Shown here: in pieces, positions 1 through 6,243 of the stretch
Numbering within the stretch: the first letter of the stretch is position 1
Layout: every line of letters starts with the position of its first letter
Assembly (NCBI GenBank): GCA_036395835.1
Contig: DASWCW010000326.1
Location: 1 to 12,466 of the forward strand
Direction: 5' to 3'
From: AP-16 sp036395835
GTDB lineage: Bacteria > Pseudomonadota > Alphaproteobacteria > Rhizobiales > Xanthobacteraceae
Length of the DNA stretch: 12,466 nt
Notes under the pieces: model-generated
Seen by the model: the letters and a program-made list of their open reading frames with translations, nothing else
The model's database searches: none
Told to the model about the DNA's origin: nothing
Translations under genes and position numbers: made by a program

Positions 1-91
1 CCGGGAGGAGCAGCTCATGCTCGACACCTTCGGCGAGGAATATCGAGCCTACATGGCCCGAACCCGGCGCATCATCCCGTGGATCCACTAG
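1..91 (+). CDS. Isoprenylcysteine carboxyl methyltransferase-like protein, C-terminal fragment
   Basis: Only the last 29 codons are present (frame starting at base 2, TAG at 89-91); the gene enters from the left edge. The visible tail begins REEQLML, continues DTFGEEYRAYMARTRR and ends IIPWIH. This pattern (acidic REE, then FGxEYxxYxxRTxRxIPxI) is typical of the C-terminus of ICMT / PEMT-like integral-membrane methyltransferases, in which this segment helps form the SAM pocket at the membrane face. The substrate in bacteria is usually unknown, so the family name should not be read as a protein-prenylation function. The next gene starts 14 bases later, which suggests cotranscription. The family call is good for so short a fragment, but nothing about the N-terminal membrane segments can be checked here. 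Confidence 0.7.
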   Translation, partial: REEQLMLDTFGEEYRAYMARTRRIIPWIH

Positions 92-105
92 AGCGGGAGC
101 GCTGA

Positions 106-837
106 ATGCGGGGACGATCCATTCCGCTTTCGCTGCCCAGGCGACTGGTCTCCGACCTGCTGTCGTTTGCATCGAAAATGCCGATCTTGCCGGTGCAGCG
201 GCAGATGCATCTCGGTCCGCTGAAAGCCGCGCGGGCTGCCTGTGCGGTTCGGCCGTCGTGGGTAGCCTTGTTCCTCAAGGGATTTGCATTGGCGGCCCAG
301 GAGTTTCCCGAGCTGCGGCGTGTCTATCTCAAATTTCCGTGGCCGCATCTTTATGAGTACCGGGACAGCGTGGCGGTGCTCACGGTGGAGCGCTCGGTGG
401 ACGCCGAACCCGCGGTGCTGGTGATGCGCATCAGAGGTCCGGCACATCTGCCGATCGCGAAGATCGACGAAGCGATCCACTACGCCCGGACCGCGCCCGT
501 CGGCGAGGTCAAGGAATTTCGGCGTGCGCTGCTGGTCGCCCGCCTACCGCTGGTCTTGAGACGATTGCTGATGTGGCTCGGGCTGAACGTCGCGAGGCAA
601 CGGCCGAATTATTTCGGCACGTTCTGCTTCACGGATCTGTCCCCGCTCGGCACCGAATCGCTTCGGCCGCTGTTTCCGGCGACGGTCACCCTGTATTACG
701 GAAGAATATCGGACGACGGGGCTGTTGTGTTTCGTGCGGCCTACGACCATCGTGCCTTGGACGGAGCCACGATGGCGCGGGCGCTGGCGCGGCTCGAGCA
801 ATTGCTCAACGGCGCCGTGGCGGACGAGCTGAAGTGA
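106..837 (+). CDS. Stand-alone acyltransferase resembling the 2-oxoacid dehydrogenase E2 catalytic domain
   Basis: 243 residues. The C-terminal half has hallmarks of the E2 / chloramphenicol acetyltransferase fold: a GTFCFTDLSPLG stretch matching the E2 'GTFTISNLG' signature, and YDHRALDGA matching the catalytic DHRxxDG box, with His215 and Asp219 at the expected places. E2 proteins also carry an N-terminal lipoyl domain and a subunit-binding domain; neither is present, and no E1 or E3 gene is nearby. It is therefore probably a free-standing acyltransferase of the E2-like superfamily, not part of a pyruvate dehydrogenase complex. Acyl donor and acceptor are unknown. The start is supported by GGGAG at 95-99, six bases before the ATG. 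It lies between an ICMT-like gene and an SDR in the same orientation, so a small lipid- or metabolite-modifying operon is possible. The fold call is fairly sure; the biological role is not. Confidence 0.72.
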   Translation: MRGRSIPLSLPRRLVSDLLSFASKMPILPVQRQMHLGPLKAARAACAVRPSWVALFLKGFALAAQEFPELRRVYLKFPWPHLYEYRDSVAVLTVERSVDAEPAVLVMRIRGPAHLPIAKIDEAIHYARTAPVGEVKEFRRALLVARLPLVLRRLLMWLGLNVARQRPNYFGTFCFTDLSPLGTESLRPLFPATVTLYYGRISDDGAVVFRAAYDHRALDGATMARALARLEQLLNGAVADELK

Positions 838-903
838 ATCGCGCTTGCGGTCGGGCAGAATGCGCAAAAACCCGGCCTGCGTGGCCGACTTCGAAGCGTT
901 TGA

Positions 904-1722
904 ATGGTCTGGAGCGACGCCATCGCGAAACCTGTGACGTTGATTACCGGCGCGTCCTCCGGCATCGGCGCGGCATTTGCCCGCGTGTTTGCCGAGCACG
1001 GCCACGAGCTCGTGCTGGTGGCTCGGCGGCAAGCGCAGCTCGACGGGGTGGCCGACGCGATTGCCGCAGGCGATCGTCGGCGGCCTCACGTGTTGTCGCT
1101 GGACCTCGGGCGCGGCGGCGCAGCGGCCGAGATCGCCGGCGAACTGGCGCGGCGTGACCTCGAACCGGCGATCGTCGTCAACAATGCCGGGTTCGGCCTG
1201 TTCGGATCCGCGGCGGAGCTCGATCTCGAACGGCAACTCGCCATGATCGACCTCGACGTCCGCGTGCTCACCGAGCTGTCGTTGCGCTTCATCGACACGA
1301 TGGCTCGGCACCGCGGCGGCTTGCTCAATGTCGCATCGCTGGCGAGCTTCTTTCCCGGACCGAGGATGGCGGTCTATTTCGCGTGCAAGGCCTATGTGCT
1401 GTCGTTCACCGAGGCGCTGCATCGGGAGCTCGCGCCGAGAGGCGTCAAGGTCAGCGCGTTCTGTCCGGGACCGCTCAGGACCGAGTTTTTCGCACAGGCC
1501 GGGGTGGCCGGGAACAGGCTGCCGCGCATGTTCATGCGCTCGGCCGAGCGCGCCGCCCGAACCGCGTACGACGGTTTCATGCGGGGCCGACGTTTGATCG
1601 TTCCTGGAGCCGTCAACAAGATCGCAGCCACCGCTCCGCGGTTTCTGCCGCGTTCGTTGTTGCTGGCGATCGTGGCAGGAATCAGCGCAAATCTGCCGGT
1701 CCCGCCTCCGGAAAATCCATGA
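904..1722 (+). CDS. SDR family NAD(P)-dependent oxidoreductase
   Basis: 272 residues, a classical short-chain dehydrogenase/reductase. The dinucleotide-binding TGASSGIG is at residues 15-22, NNAG at 93-96, and the catalytic set is Ser145, Tyr158 and Lys162 (YFACK), with the normal 12-residue Ser-to-Tyr spacing. After the active site comes the usual CPGPLRTEF loop. The C-terminal part (MFMRSAERAARTAYDGFMRG) resembles SDRs often annotated as 'SDR family oxidoreductase, YqjQ/DltE-like', which act on lipid-like or unknown carbonyl substrates. An ARR follows the second beta strand (residues 41-43), which often goes with NADPH preference. The ATG has only a weak upstream GAAG. The gene starts 66 bases after the acyltransferase on the same strand and ends 21 bases before the convergent methyltransferase gene. 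Family is certain; substrate unknown. Confidence 0.9.
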   Translation: MVWSDAIAKPVTLITGASSGIGAAFARVFAEHGHELVLVARRQAQLDGVADAIAAGDRRRPHVLSLDLGRGGAAAEIAGELARRDLEPAIVVNNAGFGLFGSAAELDLERQLAMIDLDVRVLTELSLRFIDTMARHRGGLLNVASLASFFPGPRMAVYFACKAYVLSFTEALHRELAPRGVKVSAFCPGPLRTEFFAQAGVAGNRLPRMFMRSAERAARTAYDGFMRGRRLIVPGAVNKIAATAPRFLPRSLLLAIVAGISANLPVPPPENP

Positions 1723-1743
1723 GCGACGGTCGACGATCTTGCC

Positions 1744-2574
1744 TCAAGGCTTTCGTGCCCAGACCCCGACGTGGCCTGAGTTGAAATAGCCGACGACGCC
1801 GTGCGCCGGAGCCTCCGCGATCAATCTCTGCTCGAGCGTGTCGATGTCGATTTCCGCCTCGGAGGCTATTCCGCTCGCGACGATAGCCGGCATTTGCGAG
1901 CGGACCAGCGCGGTCAGGATACGAAACAGCGCGCCGTCGGGCCCCTGCTGGATCGGCACCGACATCTCGATCTCGGTCGAGGGATGCAAGCCTGCCGCGC
2001 GCATCAACCCGAACAATCGCATCCCCATGCGCGCCTGCACCCCGGCGTGCTTGAAACCGGCGCGGAACCAATCCACGACCTTGGCGGCGAGGCAATCGGC
2101 CGGCTCGATGAGGACGGGCCCGTCGTAGTCGACGACGGATTCCTGCAACGCGATCACGCCGCCCGTTCGCAGATTGCGCATCGCCCGCCGCAGCGCTTCG
2201 ACCGGGTCCGCCGCATACATGAGCACGAGCCGGCCGACGATCGCGTCGACGGCCGGACTGAGCTCGACCTCGCGGAAATCTCCCGTCATGAACCGCACGT
2301 TGGTCGAGCCGGCCGTCGCGGCGCGCTGCGCGGCGAATGCCGCTTGGGTCGGATCGCGATCGATCCCGATCACGCTGCCCTGCGGGCCCACCAATCGCGC
2401 CGCCAGGAAGGCGACGTCGCCCGCGCCCGACCCGATGTCGAGGACGTGCATGCCCGACGTGATGCCGGCTTTCTCGAACAGCCGCTGCGTCGATGCGGCG
2501 ACCAATCCGTCTTGCGCGATCAGCCTTCGCCGCTCGTCTTCCGAGCTTCGGAACGGATAGGTTTCCTGGGCCAT
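1744..2574 (-). CDS. Class I SAM-dependent methyltransferase
   Basis: 276 residues from the ATG at 2574 (MAQETYPF...). The open frame extends further upstream to 2712, but that part would overlap the amidohydrolase gene and has no methyltransferase character. The chosen start has GGGAG about ten bases upstream. Motif I is VLDIGSGAGD (residues 44-53), followed by an acidic residue at the end of the second strand (IGIDRD) and MTGDFRE, as in Rossmann-fold class I enzymes. The middle reads GRLVLMYAADPVEALRRAM, close to UbiE/Methyltransf_11-25 proteins, while the C-terminal 100 residues are less conserved and probably cap the substrate pocket. Substrate unknown. It is the last of four minus-strand genes; the gap to the amidohydrolase is 37 bases. 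It converges on the SDR gene with 21 bases between the two stops and no obvious terminator there. Confidence 0.85.
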   Translation of the reverse strand: MAQETYPFRSSEDERRRLIAQDGLVAASTQRLFEKAGITSGMHVLDIGSGAGDVAFLAARLVGPQGSVIGIDRDPTQAAFAAQRAATAGSTNVRFMTGDFREVELSPAVDAIVGRLVLMYAADPVEALRRAMRNLRTGGVIALQESVVDYDGPVLIEPADCLAAKVVDWFRAGFKHAGVQARMGMRLFGLMRAAGLHPSTEIEMSVPIQQGPDGALFRILTALVRSQMPAIVASGIASEAEIDIDTLEQRLIAEAPAHGVVGYFNSGHVGVWARKP

Positions 2575-2611
2575 CCGCGGTTGTCTCCCGGAAGACAGGA
2601 TGACGATGACG

Positions 2612-3445
2612 TCAGCCCGACCGCGGCGCCTCCAGCCCGAATACGCGCGCCGCATTCCCGGCCAGGAACAGCGCTTTCGCGTCCGCATCGAGATCAAGAT
2701 CGTCGAGGCCATCGAGCGCCTTGGCGGCGGTGATCATGGGATAATTGGTTCCGAACATCACCTTTCTCCTGCCGCGGCCTTTCATGTATTGCGCCAGCTC
2801 CGGCGGATATCGCTTCACCGTATAGGCGGAGGTGTCGATGTAGACGTTCTCGTGCTTGGTGGCGACCGCGACCATCTCCTGCGTCCACGGATAGCCGATG
2901 TGGCCGGCGACGATGACCAGCTCGGGAAAGTCGAGTGCCACTTCGTCCAGATAGGGGATGGGCCGCCCAGTCTCCGAGGGGCGCAACGGCCCCGTGTGGC
3001 CGACCTGGGTGCAAAACGGAATCCCGAGCTCCACGCATTCGGAGTACAGCGGGTAATAGCGTCGATCGTTCGGCGGCAAGCCCCAAAGCCACGGCACGAT
3101 CCGGAGCGCCCGGAAGCCCAAGTCCTTGACGGCGCGGCGCAGCTCGCGAACCGCTTGCATCGGCTTCTCGAGATTGGCGCTCGCCACCCCCACGATGCGC
3201 CGCGGATACGCCGCGGCAATCGAGGCGACCTCCTCATGCGAGATCATCCAGCCACGGGGGCCGCACCATGCCGCTGCGAGTCCGATCGAGACACCGCCCT
3301 CGTCCATGGCGGCAATGGTCGTCTCCGGCGTCACGGCAGACGGCCAGGGACTTTTCGCCGTCCAGCGGCGCAGCGAATCAAACATCTCATGGGCCGAGAA
3401 ATGCTCGGTCGGATGCTGCATCCAGACGTCGATGATCCTGTCCAT
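2612..3445 (-). CDS. Amidohydrolase-2 (ACMSD-like TIM-barrel) family protein with degenerate metal site
   Basis: 277 residues. The overall pattern is that of the amidohydrolase-2 / ACMSD family of TIM-barrel hydrolases and decarboxylases: an N-terminal IIDVW strand, GFRALRIVPWLWGLPPNDRR in the middle, CTQVGHTG (His150), GHIGYPW (His182), VYIDTSAY, and a last barrel strand VMFGTNYPM followed by NAARVFG. In canonical members strand 1 carries an HxH metal pair and strand 8 an Asp (G[ST]DYP). Here the HxH place reads W8-M9-Q10 and the Asp is Asn234, so only the two mid-barrel His are kept. I believe relatives with the same WxQ change exist, which would make it a subfamily trait, but I cannot search. 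Catalytic metal binding is doubtful; it may use other chemistry or not be a hydrolase. The gap to the upstream pirin gene is 25 bases, the SD is weak, and it is probably cotranscribed. Confidence 0.82.
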   Translation of the reverse strand: MDRIIDVWMQHPTEHFSAHEMFDSLRRWTAKSPWPSAVTPETTIAAMDEGGVSIGLAAAWCGPRGWMISHEEVASIAAAYPRRIVGVASANLEKPMQAVRELRRAVKDLGFRALRIVPWLWGLPPNDRRYYPLYSECVELGIPFCTQVGHTGPLRPSETGRPIPYLDEVALDFPELVIVAGHIGYPWTQEMVAVATKHENVYIDTSAYTVKRYPPELAQYMKGRGRRKVMFGTNYPMITAAKALDGLDDLDLDADAKALFLAGNAARVFGLEAPRSG

Positions 3446-3470
3446 CCGAATCTCGCTTCGAGCGGATGCT

Positions 3471-4391
3471 CTAGTCTTGCGGCAGCGGAATGAACTCGGT
3501 TTCGTCCGGCACCGGCGCGAATCGTCCCGTCTTCCAGTCTTCCTTGGCCTGCTCGATCCGCTCCTTGCGCGAGGAGACGAAATTCCACCAGATGTAGCGC
3601 GGGCCCTCCAGCGCCGCGCCGCCGAGAAACATCAGGCGCGCGGGCCGCGTCGCCCGTACCGTGATGCGGTCGCCCGGGCGGAAAATGAGAAGCCGCGGCC
3701 CTTCGAAGCTCTCGCCCGCGATCTCGACCTCGCCCTCGACCACATAGATGGCCCGCTCCTCCTGATCGGGATCGAGCGGCGCGCTGGCACCCGCCGCGAG
3801 CGATACTTCGGCGTAGAGCCAATCCGACAGCATACCCACCGGCGACTTCCTGCCGAACGCCGATCCGGCGATCACGCGGGCCCGCAGGTTGCCGTCCTCG
3901 ACGATCGGCAGGGTCGCGGCGTCGAAATGCTGGAAAGACGGCTCGGTCTCTTCGTGCGCCTGCGGCAGCGCGATCCAGCTCTGAATTCCGAACATGCCCT
4001 CGGTGCCCTGCCGCGCGCTCGCAGGGCTGCGTTCAGAATGGGCAATGCCGCGCCCGGCGGTCATGAGGTTCATGGCGCCGGGCGTGATCTCCAGCGCATT
4101 GCCTTCGCTGTCGCGATGCATGATGCGCCCGTCGAACAGATAGGTGACGGTCGCAAGCCCGATATGCGGATGTGGGCGCACGTCGATGCCTTGTCCCGCG
4201 ACGAACTGCACCGGTCCCATCTGATCGAAGAAGATGAACGGCCCGACCATCTGGCGTCTGCCGTGCGGCAGCGCGCGGCGCACGGAAAAACCGTCGCCGA
4301 GGTCGCGCACGCGCGGAACGATGATCAGCTCGAGCGCATCGCAGGATCGCTTGTCGCCGAGCACGGGGTCCTTCGCGGGCATCCAGCTCAT
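3471..4391 (-). CDS. Pirin family protein (downstream copy)
   Basis: 306 residues from the ATG at 4391 (MSWMPAKDPVL...). The frame is open to 4520, but that extension runs into the other pirin gene and lacks conserved residues; the chosen ATG has GGGAGA starting 11 bases upstream. Pirins are bicupin proteins; some bacterial ones have quercetin 2,3-dioxygenase activity and others act as redox-sensitive partners. The N-terminal cupin holds the full metal set: HPH (His74, His76) and GIAHSE (His118, Glu120), in the context RPHPHIGLATVTYLFDG and NLMTAGRGIAHSE. The C-terminal domain (pirin_C) includes LIFRPGDRITVRA and GPRYIWWNFVSS, and the tail is DETEFIPLP. It differs clearly from the neighbouring pirin, so the two are old paralogues, not a recent duplication. 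Gap of 38 bases to the upstream pirin. Family sure; substrate unknown. Confidence 0.92.
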   Translation of the reverse strand: MSWMPAKDPVLGDKRSCDALELIIVPRVRDLGDGFSVRRALPHGRRQMVGPFIFFDQMGPVQFVAGQGIDVRPHPHIGLATVTYLFDGRIMHRDSEGNALEITPGAMNLMTAGRGIAHSERSPASARQGTEGMFGIQSWIALPQAHEETEPSFQHFDAATLPIVEDGNLRARVIAGSAFGRKSPVGMLSDWLYAEVSLAAGASAPLDPDQEERAIYVVEGEVEIAGESFEGPRLLIFRPGDRITVRATRPARLMFLGGAALEGPRYIWWNFVSSRKERIEQAKEDWKTGRFAPVPDETEFIPLPQD

Positions 4392-4429
4392 GGCATTCTC
4401 CCGTGTTCGCGGTTTGAGGCGAGGAGCGT

Positions 4430-5338
4430 TCAGCTTTGCTTGATGAACGTCCCGTTGCGCAGCTCGGTGAACGCCTGCTGCAGCTCGGCCTCGGTGTTCA
4501 TCACGATCGGACCGTACCACGCGACCGGCTCCTCGAGCGGCTTACCGGAAACCAGCAGGAAGCGCACGCCTTCCTCGCCGGCCTCGACCGTCATCTCGTC
4601 GCCGCGATCGAACAGCACGAGGGAGCGATTTCCGGTCTGCTCGCGGGTGAGAGTCTCGCTTCCGGCCGCGGTCTTTTCGGTCAACACGCCGAACGGCTCC
4701 GAGGCGGCGCGGAACGTGCCGGAGCCCTCGAACACATACGCGAAGGCGTGCCGCTCGGTCTCGACCGGCAGGGTCTTGCGCCGGCCCGGCGGGACCCAGA
4801 TATCGAGATACCGCGGATCGGCCGCGACGCCTTCGACCGGACCGCGCCGGCCCCAGAACTCGCCGCACACGACCCGGACGCGGGTCCCGTCGTCATCGAC
4901 GATCTCCGGAATTTCGGCGGCCTTGATGTCCTGATAGCGCGGTGCCGTCATCTTCAGCGACGAGGGCAGGTTGGCCCAGAGCTGAAAGCCGTGCATGCGG
5001 CCCTGCGGGTCGCCCTGCGGCATCTCCTGGTGGAGAATGCCGCGCCCGGCCGTCATCCATTGCACGTCGCCGGCGCCGAGCTTGCCGCGGTTTCCCAGGC
5101 TGTCGCCGTGGTCGACGCTTCCCGCCAGCACATAGGTGATCGTCTCGATGCCGCGGTGCGGGTGCCACGGAAATCCGGCCCGATAGTCCTCCGGGCGATC
5201 GTTGCGGAAGTCGTCGAGCAGGAGGAAGGGATCGAACTCGCTCGTTTCGCCGAAGCCGAACGCGCGCCGCAGCTTCACGCCGGCGCCTTCGATCGCGGGC
5301 TTGGACTGGATGATGCGCTTCACGGGCCGAATCGACAT
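4430..5338 (-). CDS. Pirin family protein (first gene of the operon)
   Basis: 302 residues. N-terminal cupin with HPHRGIETITYVLAG (His59, His61) and WMTAGRGILHQEM (His103, Glu105), the four metal ligands of pirin / quercetinase proteins. The C-terminal pirin_C domain reads ADPRYLDIWVPPGRRK, then FAYVFEGSGTF, and near the end VAWYGPIVMNTEAELQQAF, which is characteristic of the YhaK/YhhW-type pirins. The ATG at 5338 has a strong GGAGAG about seven bases upstream. It is the promoter-proximal gene of a four-gene minus-strand unit (pirin, pirin, amidohydrolase, methyltransferase) and is divergent from an HxlR regulator 99 bases away. By analogy with HxlR/MarR-controlled pirins, expression is probably induced by a reactive or aromatic compound, with the inverted repeat at 5401-5433 as the likely control site. 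Regulation is inference from position. Confidence 0.93.
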   Translation of the reverse strand: MSIRPVKRIIQSKPAIEGAGVKLRRAFGFGETSEFDPFLLLDDFRNDRPEDYRAGFPWHPHRGIETITYVLAGSVDHGDSLGNRGKLGAGDVQWMTAGRGILHQEMPQGDPQGRMHGFQLWANLPSSLKMTAPRYQDIKAAEIPEIVDDDGTRVRVVCGEFWGRRGPVEGVAADPRYLDIWVPPGRRKTLPVETERHAFAYVFEGSGTFRAASEPFGVLTEKTAAGSETLTREQTGNRSLVLFDRGDEMTVEAGEEGVRFLLVSGKPLEEPVAWYGPIVMNTEAELQQAFTELRNGTFIKQS

Positions 5339-5400
5339 GATGATCTCTCCGTTGACGCCTCTGCTCGGTCGGCGATGTTGACCTTTGCGTCCGGGGAAGC

Positions 5401-5433
5401 CTAGCCTCGGTTATGGTTTGATACCGAGGCTAG
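5401..5433. promoter_or_regulatory. Perfect inverted repeat, likely HxlR operator
   Basis: The arms CTAGCCTCGGT (5401-5411) and ACCGAGGCTAG (5423-5433) are perfectly complementary over 11 bp and separated by an AT-rich 11-base spacer. The arm centres are 22 bp apart, about two helical turns, as expected for a dimeric winged-helix regulator. The site fills the end of the pirin/HxlR divergent gap, four bases before the HxlR start codon. A TTGACC at 5378-5383, 17 bases from the left arm, may be the -35 element of the regulator gene, which would place the left arm over the -10 region. The right arm contains GAGG (5426-5429), the only SD-like sequence for the regulator. Autoregulation and control of the pirin operon are inferred. 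Confidence 0.72.
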
Positions 5434-5437
5434 ATAG

Positions 5438-5848
5438 ATGACCGCGAGCCGAGCGCAAGCAGGCACACCGCTGATACCGAGCAACCTGGAGGTGGCCGAG
5501 GATTGCCGCGCGGTCAGCGAGGTGCTCGCGCGGATCGGCGACAAATGGACGGTGCTGGTCGTCGGCGTGCTGGGGGAGGGGCCCAAACGCTTCAACGAGT
5601 TGCGCCGCGCGCTCGGCAGCATCTCGCAGCGGATGCTGACCCTGACGCTCCGCGGCCTGGAGCGCGACGGGCTGGTGACCCGCACGGTGTTTCCGACCAT
5701 TCCTCCGCGCGTCGATTACGAGCTCACCGAGCTCGGCCATTCCTTGCTCGAGCCCGTGAGCGGTCTCGGTCTGTGGGCCCGACACAACCGCGCGGCCATC
5801 GAGGCTGCGCGGCGTCGGTTCGACGCCGCGCAGCACCGCCGAGCATAG
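5438..5848 (+). CDS. HxlR family winged-helix transcriptional regulator
   Basis: 136 residues. Classic HxlR layout: Cys23 (the position of the usual 'CPV' cysteine), then ARIGDKWTVLVVGVLGEGPKRF (in place of the common LIGGKWTxLIL...GPxRF), NELRRAL, the recognition-helix region ISQRMLTLTLRGLERDGLV (residues 62-80), and the wing and strand PPRVDYELTELG (89-100). HxlR proteins bind DNA as dimers and many respond to aldehydes, quinones, hypochlorite or other electrophiles, often through the N-terminal Cys. It is divergent from the two-pirin operon, which fits local control. The SD is GAGG, eight bases upstream of the ATG and inside the operator arm. The stretch before Cys23 is longer than in many members but not unusual. 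Family call is firm; ligand unknown. Confidence 0.93.
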   Translation: MTASRAQAGTPLIPSNLEVAEDCRAVSEVLARIGDKWTVLVVGVLGEGPKRFNELRRALGSISQRMLTLTLRGLERDGLVTRTVFPTIPPRVDYELTELGHSLLEPVSGLGLWARHNRAAIEAARRRFDAAQHRRA

Positions 5849-5906
5849 GTCTCGATTGACCGGACCTGCCTTCCCGGGCGGCGGAGAATTCCGCTCCGAA
5901 AGCGAA

Positions 5907-5933
5907 AGAGCCACCGGGAATCCCGATGGCTCT
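5907..5933 (-). terminator. Hairpin, possible intrinsic terminator
   Basis: Arms AGAGCCA (5907-5913) and TGGCTCT (5927-5933) enclose an inner CGGG/CCCG stem with a three-base AAT loop; there is one C/A mismatch between the two stems. On the minus strand the stem is followed by a T-rich TTTCGCTTTCGG, which is suggestive but not a clean T-run. On the plus strand the next bases are GC-rich, so it would not be a standard terminator for the HxlR gene that ends 59 bases earlier, though it could protect that 3' end. Strand and function are uncertain. Confidence 0.4.
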
Positions 5934-6071
5934 GCGCCGCGAGCCCGCGGCGTGCTTCGCGGAGCAAATGGCCCCCAAGTGGACGGTACGGGCCTCGATC
6001 GATCCGACGCGTAGCGCTTCGGCTTGCTTCGGATTTGTCTCGGCAGGTTCCCCCAAGTTGCTGGCCGATGC

Positions 6072-6099
6072 CCCGATCGGCGGTGCCCCGCCGATCGGG
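6072..6099. repeat. Perfect 12-bp inverted repeat with 4-base loop
   Basis: CCCGATCGGCGG (6072-6083) and CCGCCGATCGGG (6088-6099) are exact reverse complements around TGCC. The stem is very stable and has no T-run on either side, so it is not a typical intrinsic terminator. It lies in the gene-free region downstream of both flanking genes, which converge here, and may be part of a structured RNA or a bidirectional 3'-end barrier. Confidence 0.65.
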
Positions 6100-6243
6100 A
6101 GCGAACCATAGCGATCCGCCGGGCAACACTGTGGCGACGATGCGGCCCGGTGATGGCCATCCGCCAGCGCGATCGATCCAAGTTTCCGAGCTGGCACGGC
6201 GGGCCCAGGCAGCCCGAGCTGCTCACGCCGCGCGCCGGCTGAT

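Larger units (their letters stand above)
5849..6243. other. Gene-free, hairpin-rich intergenic region
   Basis: 395 bases between the HxlR stop and the YeeE-pair stop. Open frames crossing it are Arg/Ser/Ala-rich, with no recognisable protein, so I call no gene. It holds several inverted repeats: the 5907-5933 hairpin, a GC stem at 5935-5952 (CGCCGCG/CGCGGCG), a loose stem with ATCCGA/TCGGAT arms near 6000-6033, and a perfect 12-bp hairpin at 6072-6099. The motif CCCCCAAGT occurs twice (5972-5980 and 6050-6058). Read on the minus strand, the 5907-5933 hairpin is followed by TTTCGCTTTCGG, so a structured minus-strand RNA ending there, or the 3' untranslated end of the YeeE operon, is possible. 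I could not match it to 6S, SRP, RNase P or tmRNA signatures. Confidence 0.4.

Noticed and set aside
868..889. Minus-strand hairpin with T5 (CGGCC/GGCCG then GGTTTTT) before the SDR gene
   Set aside because: It has terminator shape only on the minus strand, where no gene lies upstream; the stem is short, so chance is likely.
1392..1631. Short minus-strand frame inside the SDR gene
   Set aside because: A shadow of the SDR coding sequence, with no independent features.
2575..2712. N-terminal extension of the methyltransferase frame up to 2712
   Set aside because: It overlaps the amidohydrolase gene, is basic and unlike the family, and a better start with GGGAG exists at 2574.
3126..4934. Long plus-strand open frame (602 codons) across the two pirin genes
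   Set aside because: Low-complexity, Arg-rich translation; antisense to two clear pirins and to part of the amidohydrolase gene.
5926..6111. Small plus-strand frame (61 codons) in the gap after HxlR
   Set aside because: No SD before the ATG, composition like a random GC-rich frame, and it runs across the hairpins of the structured region.
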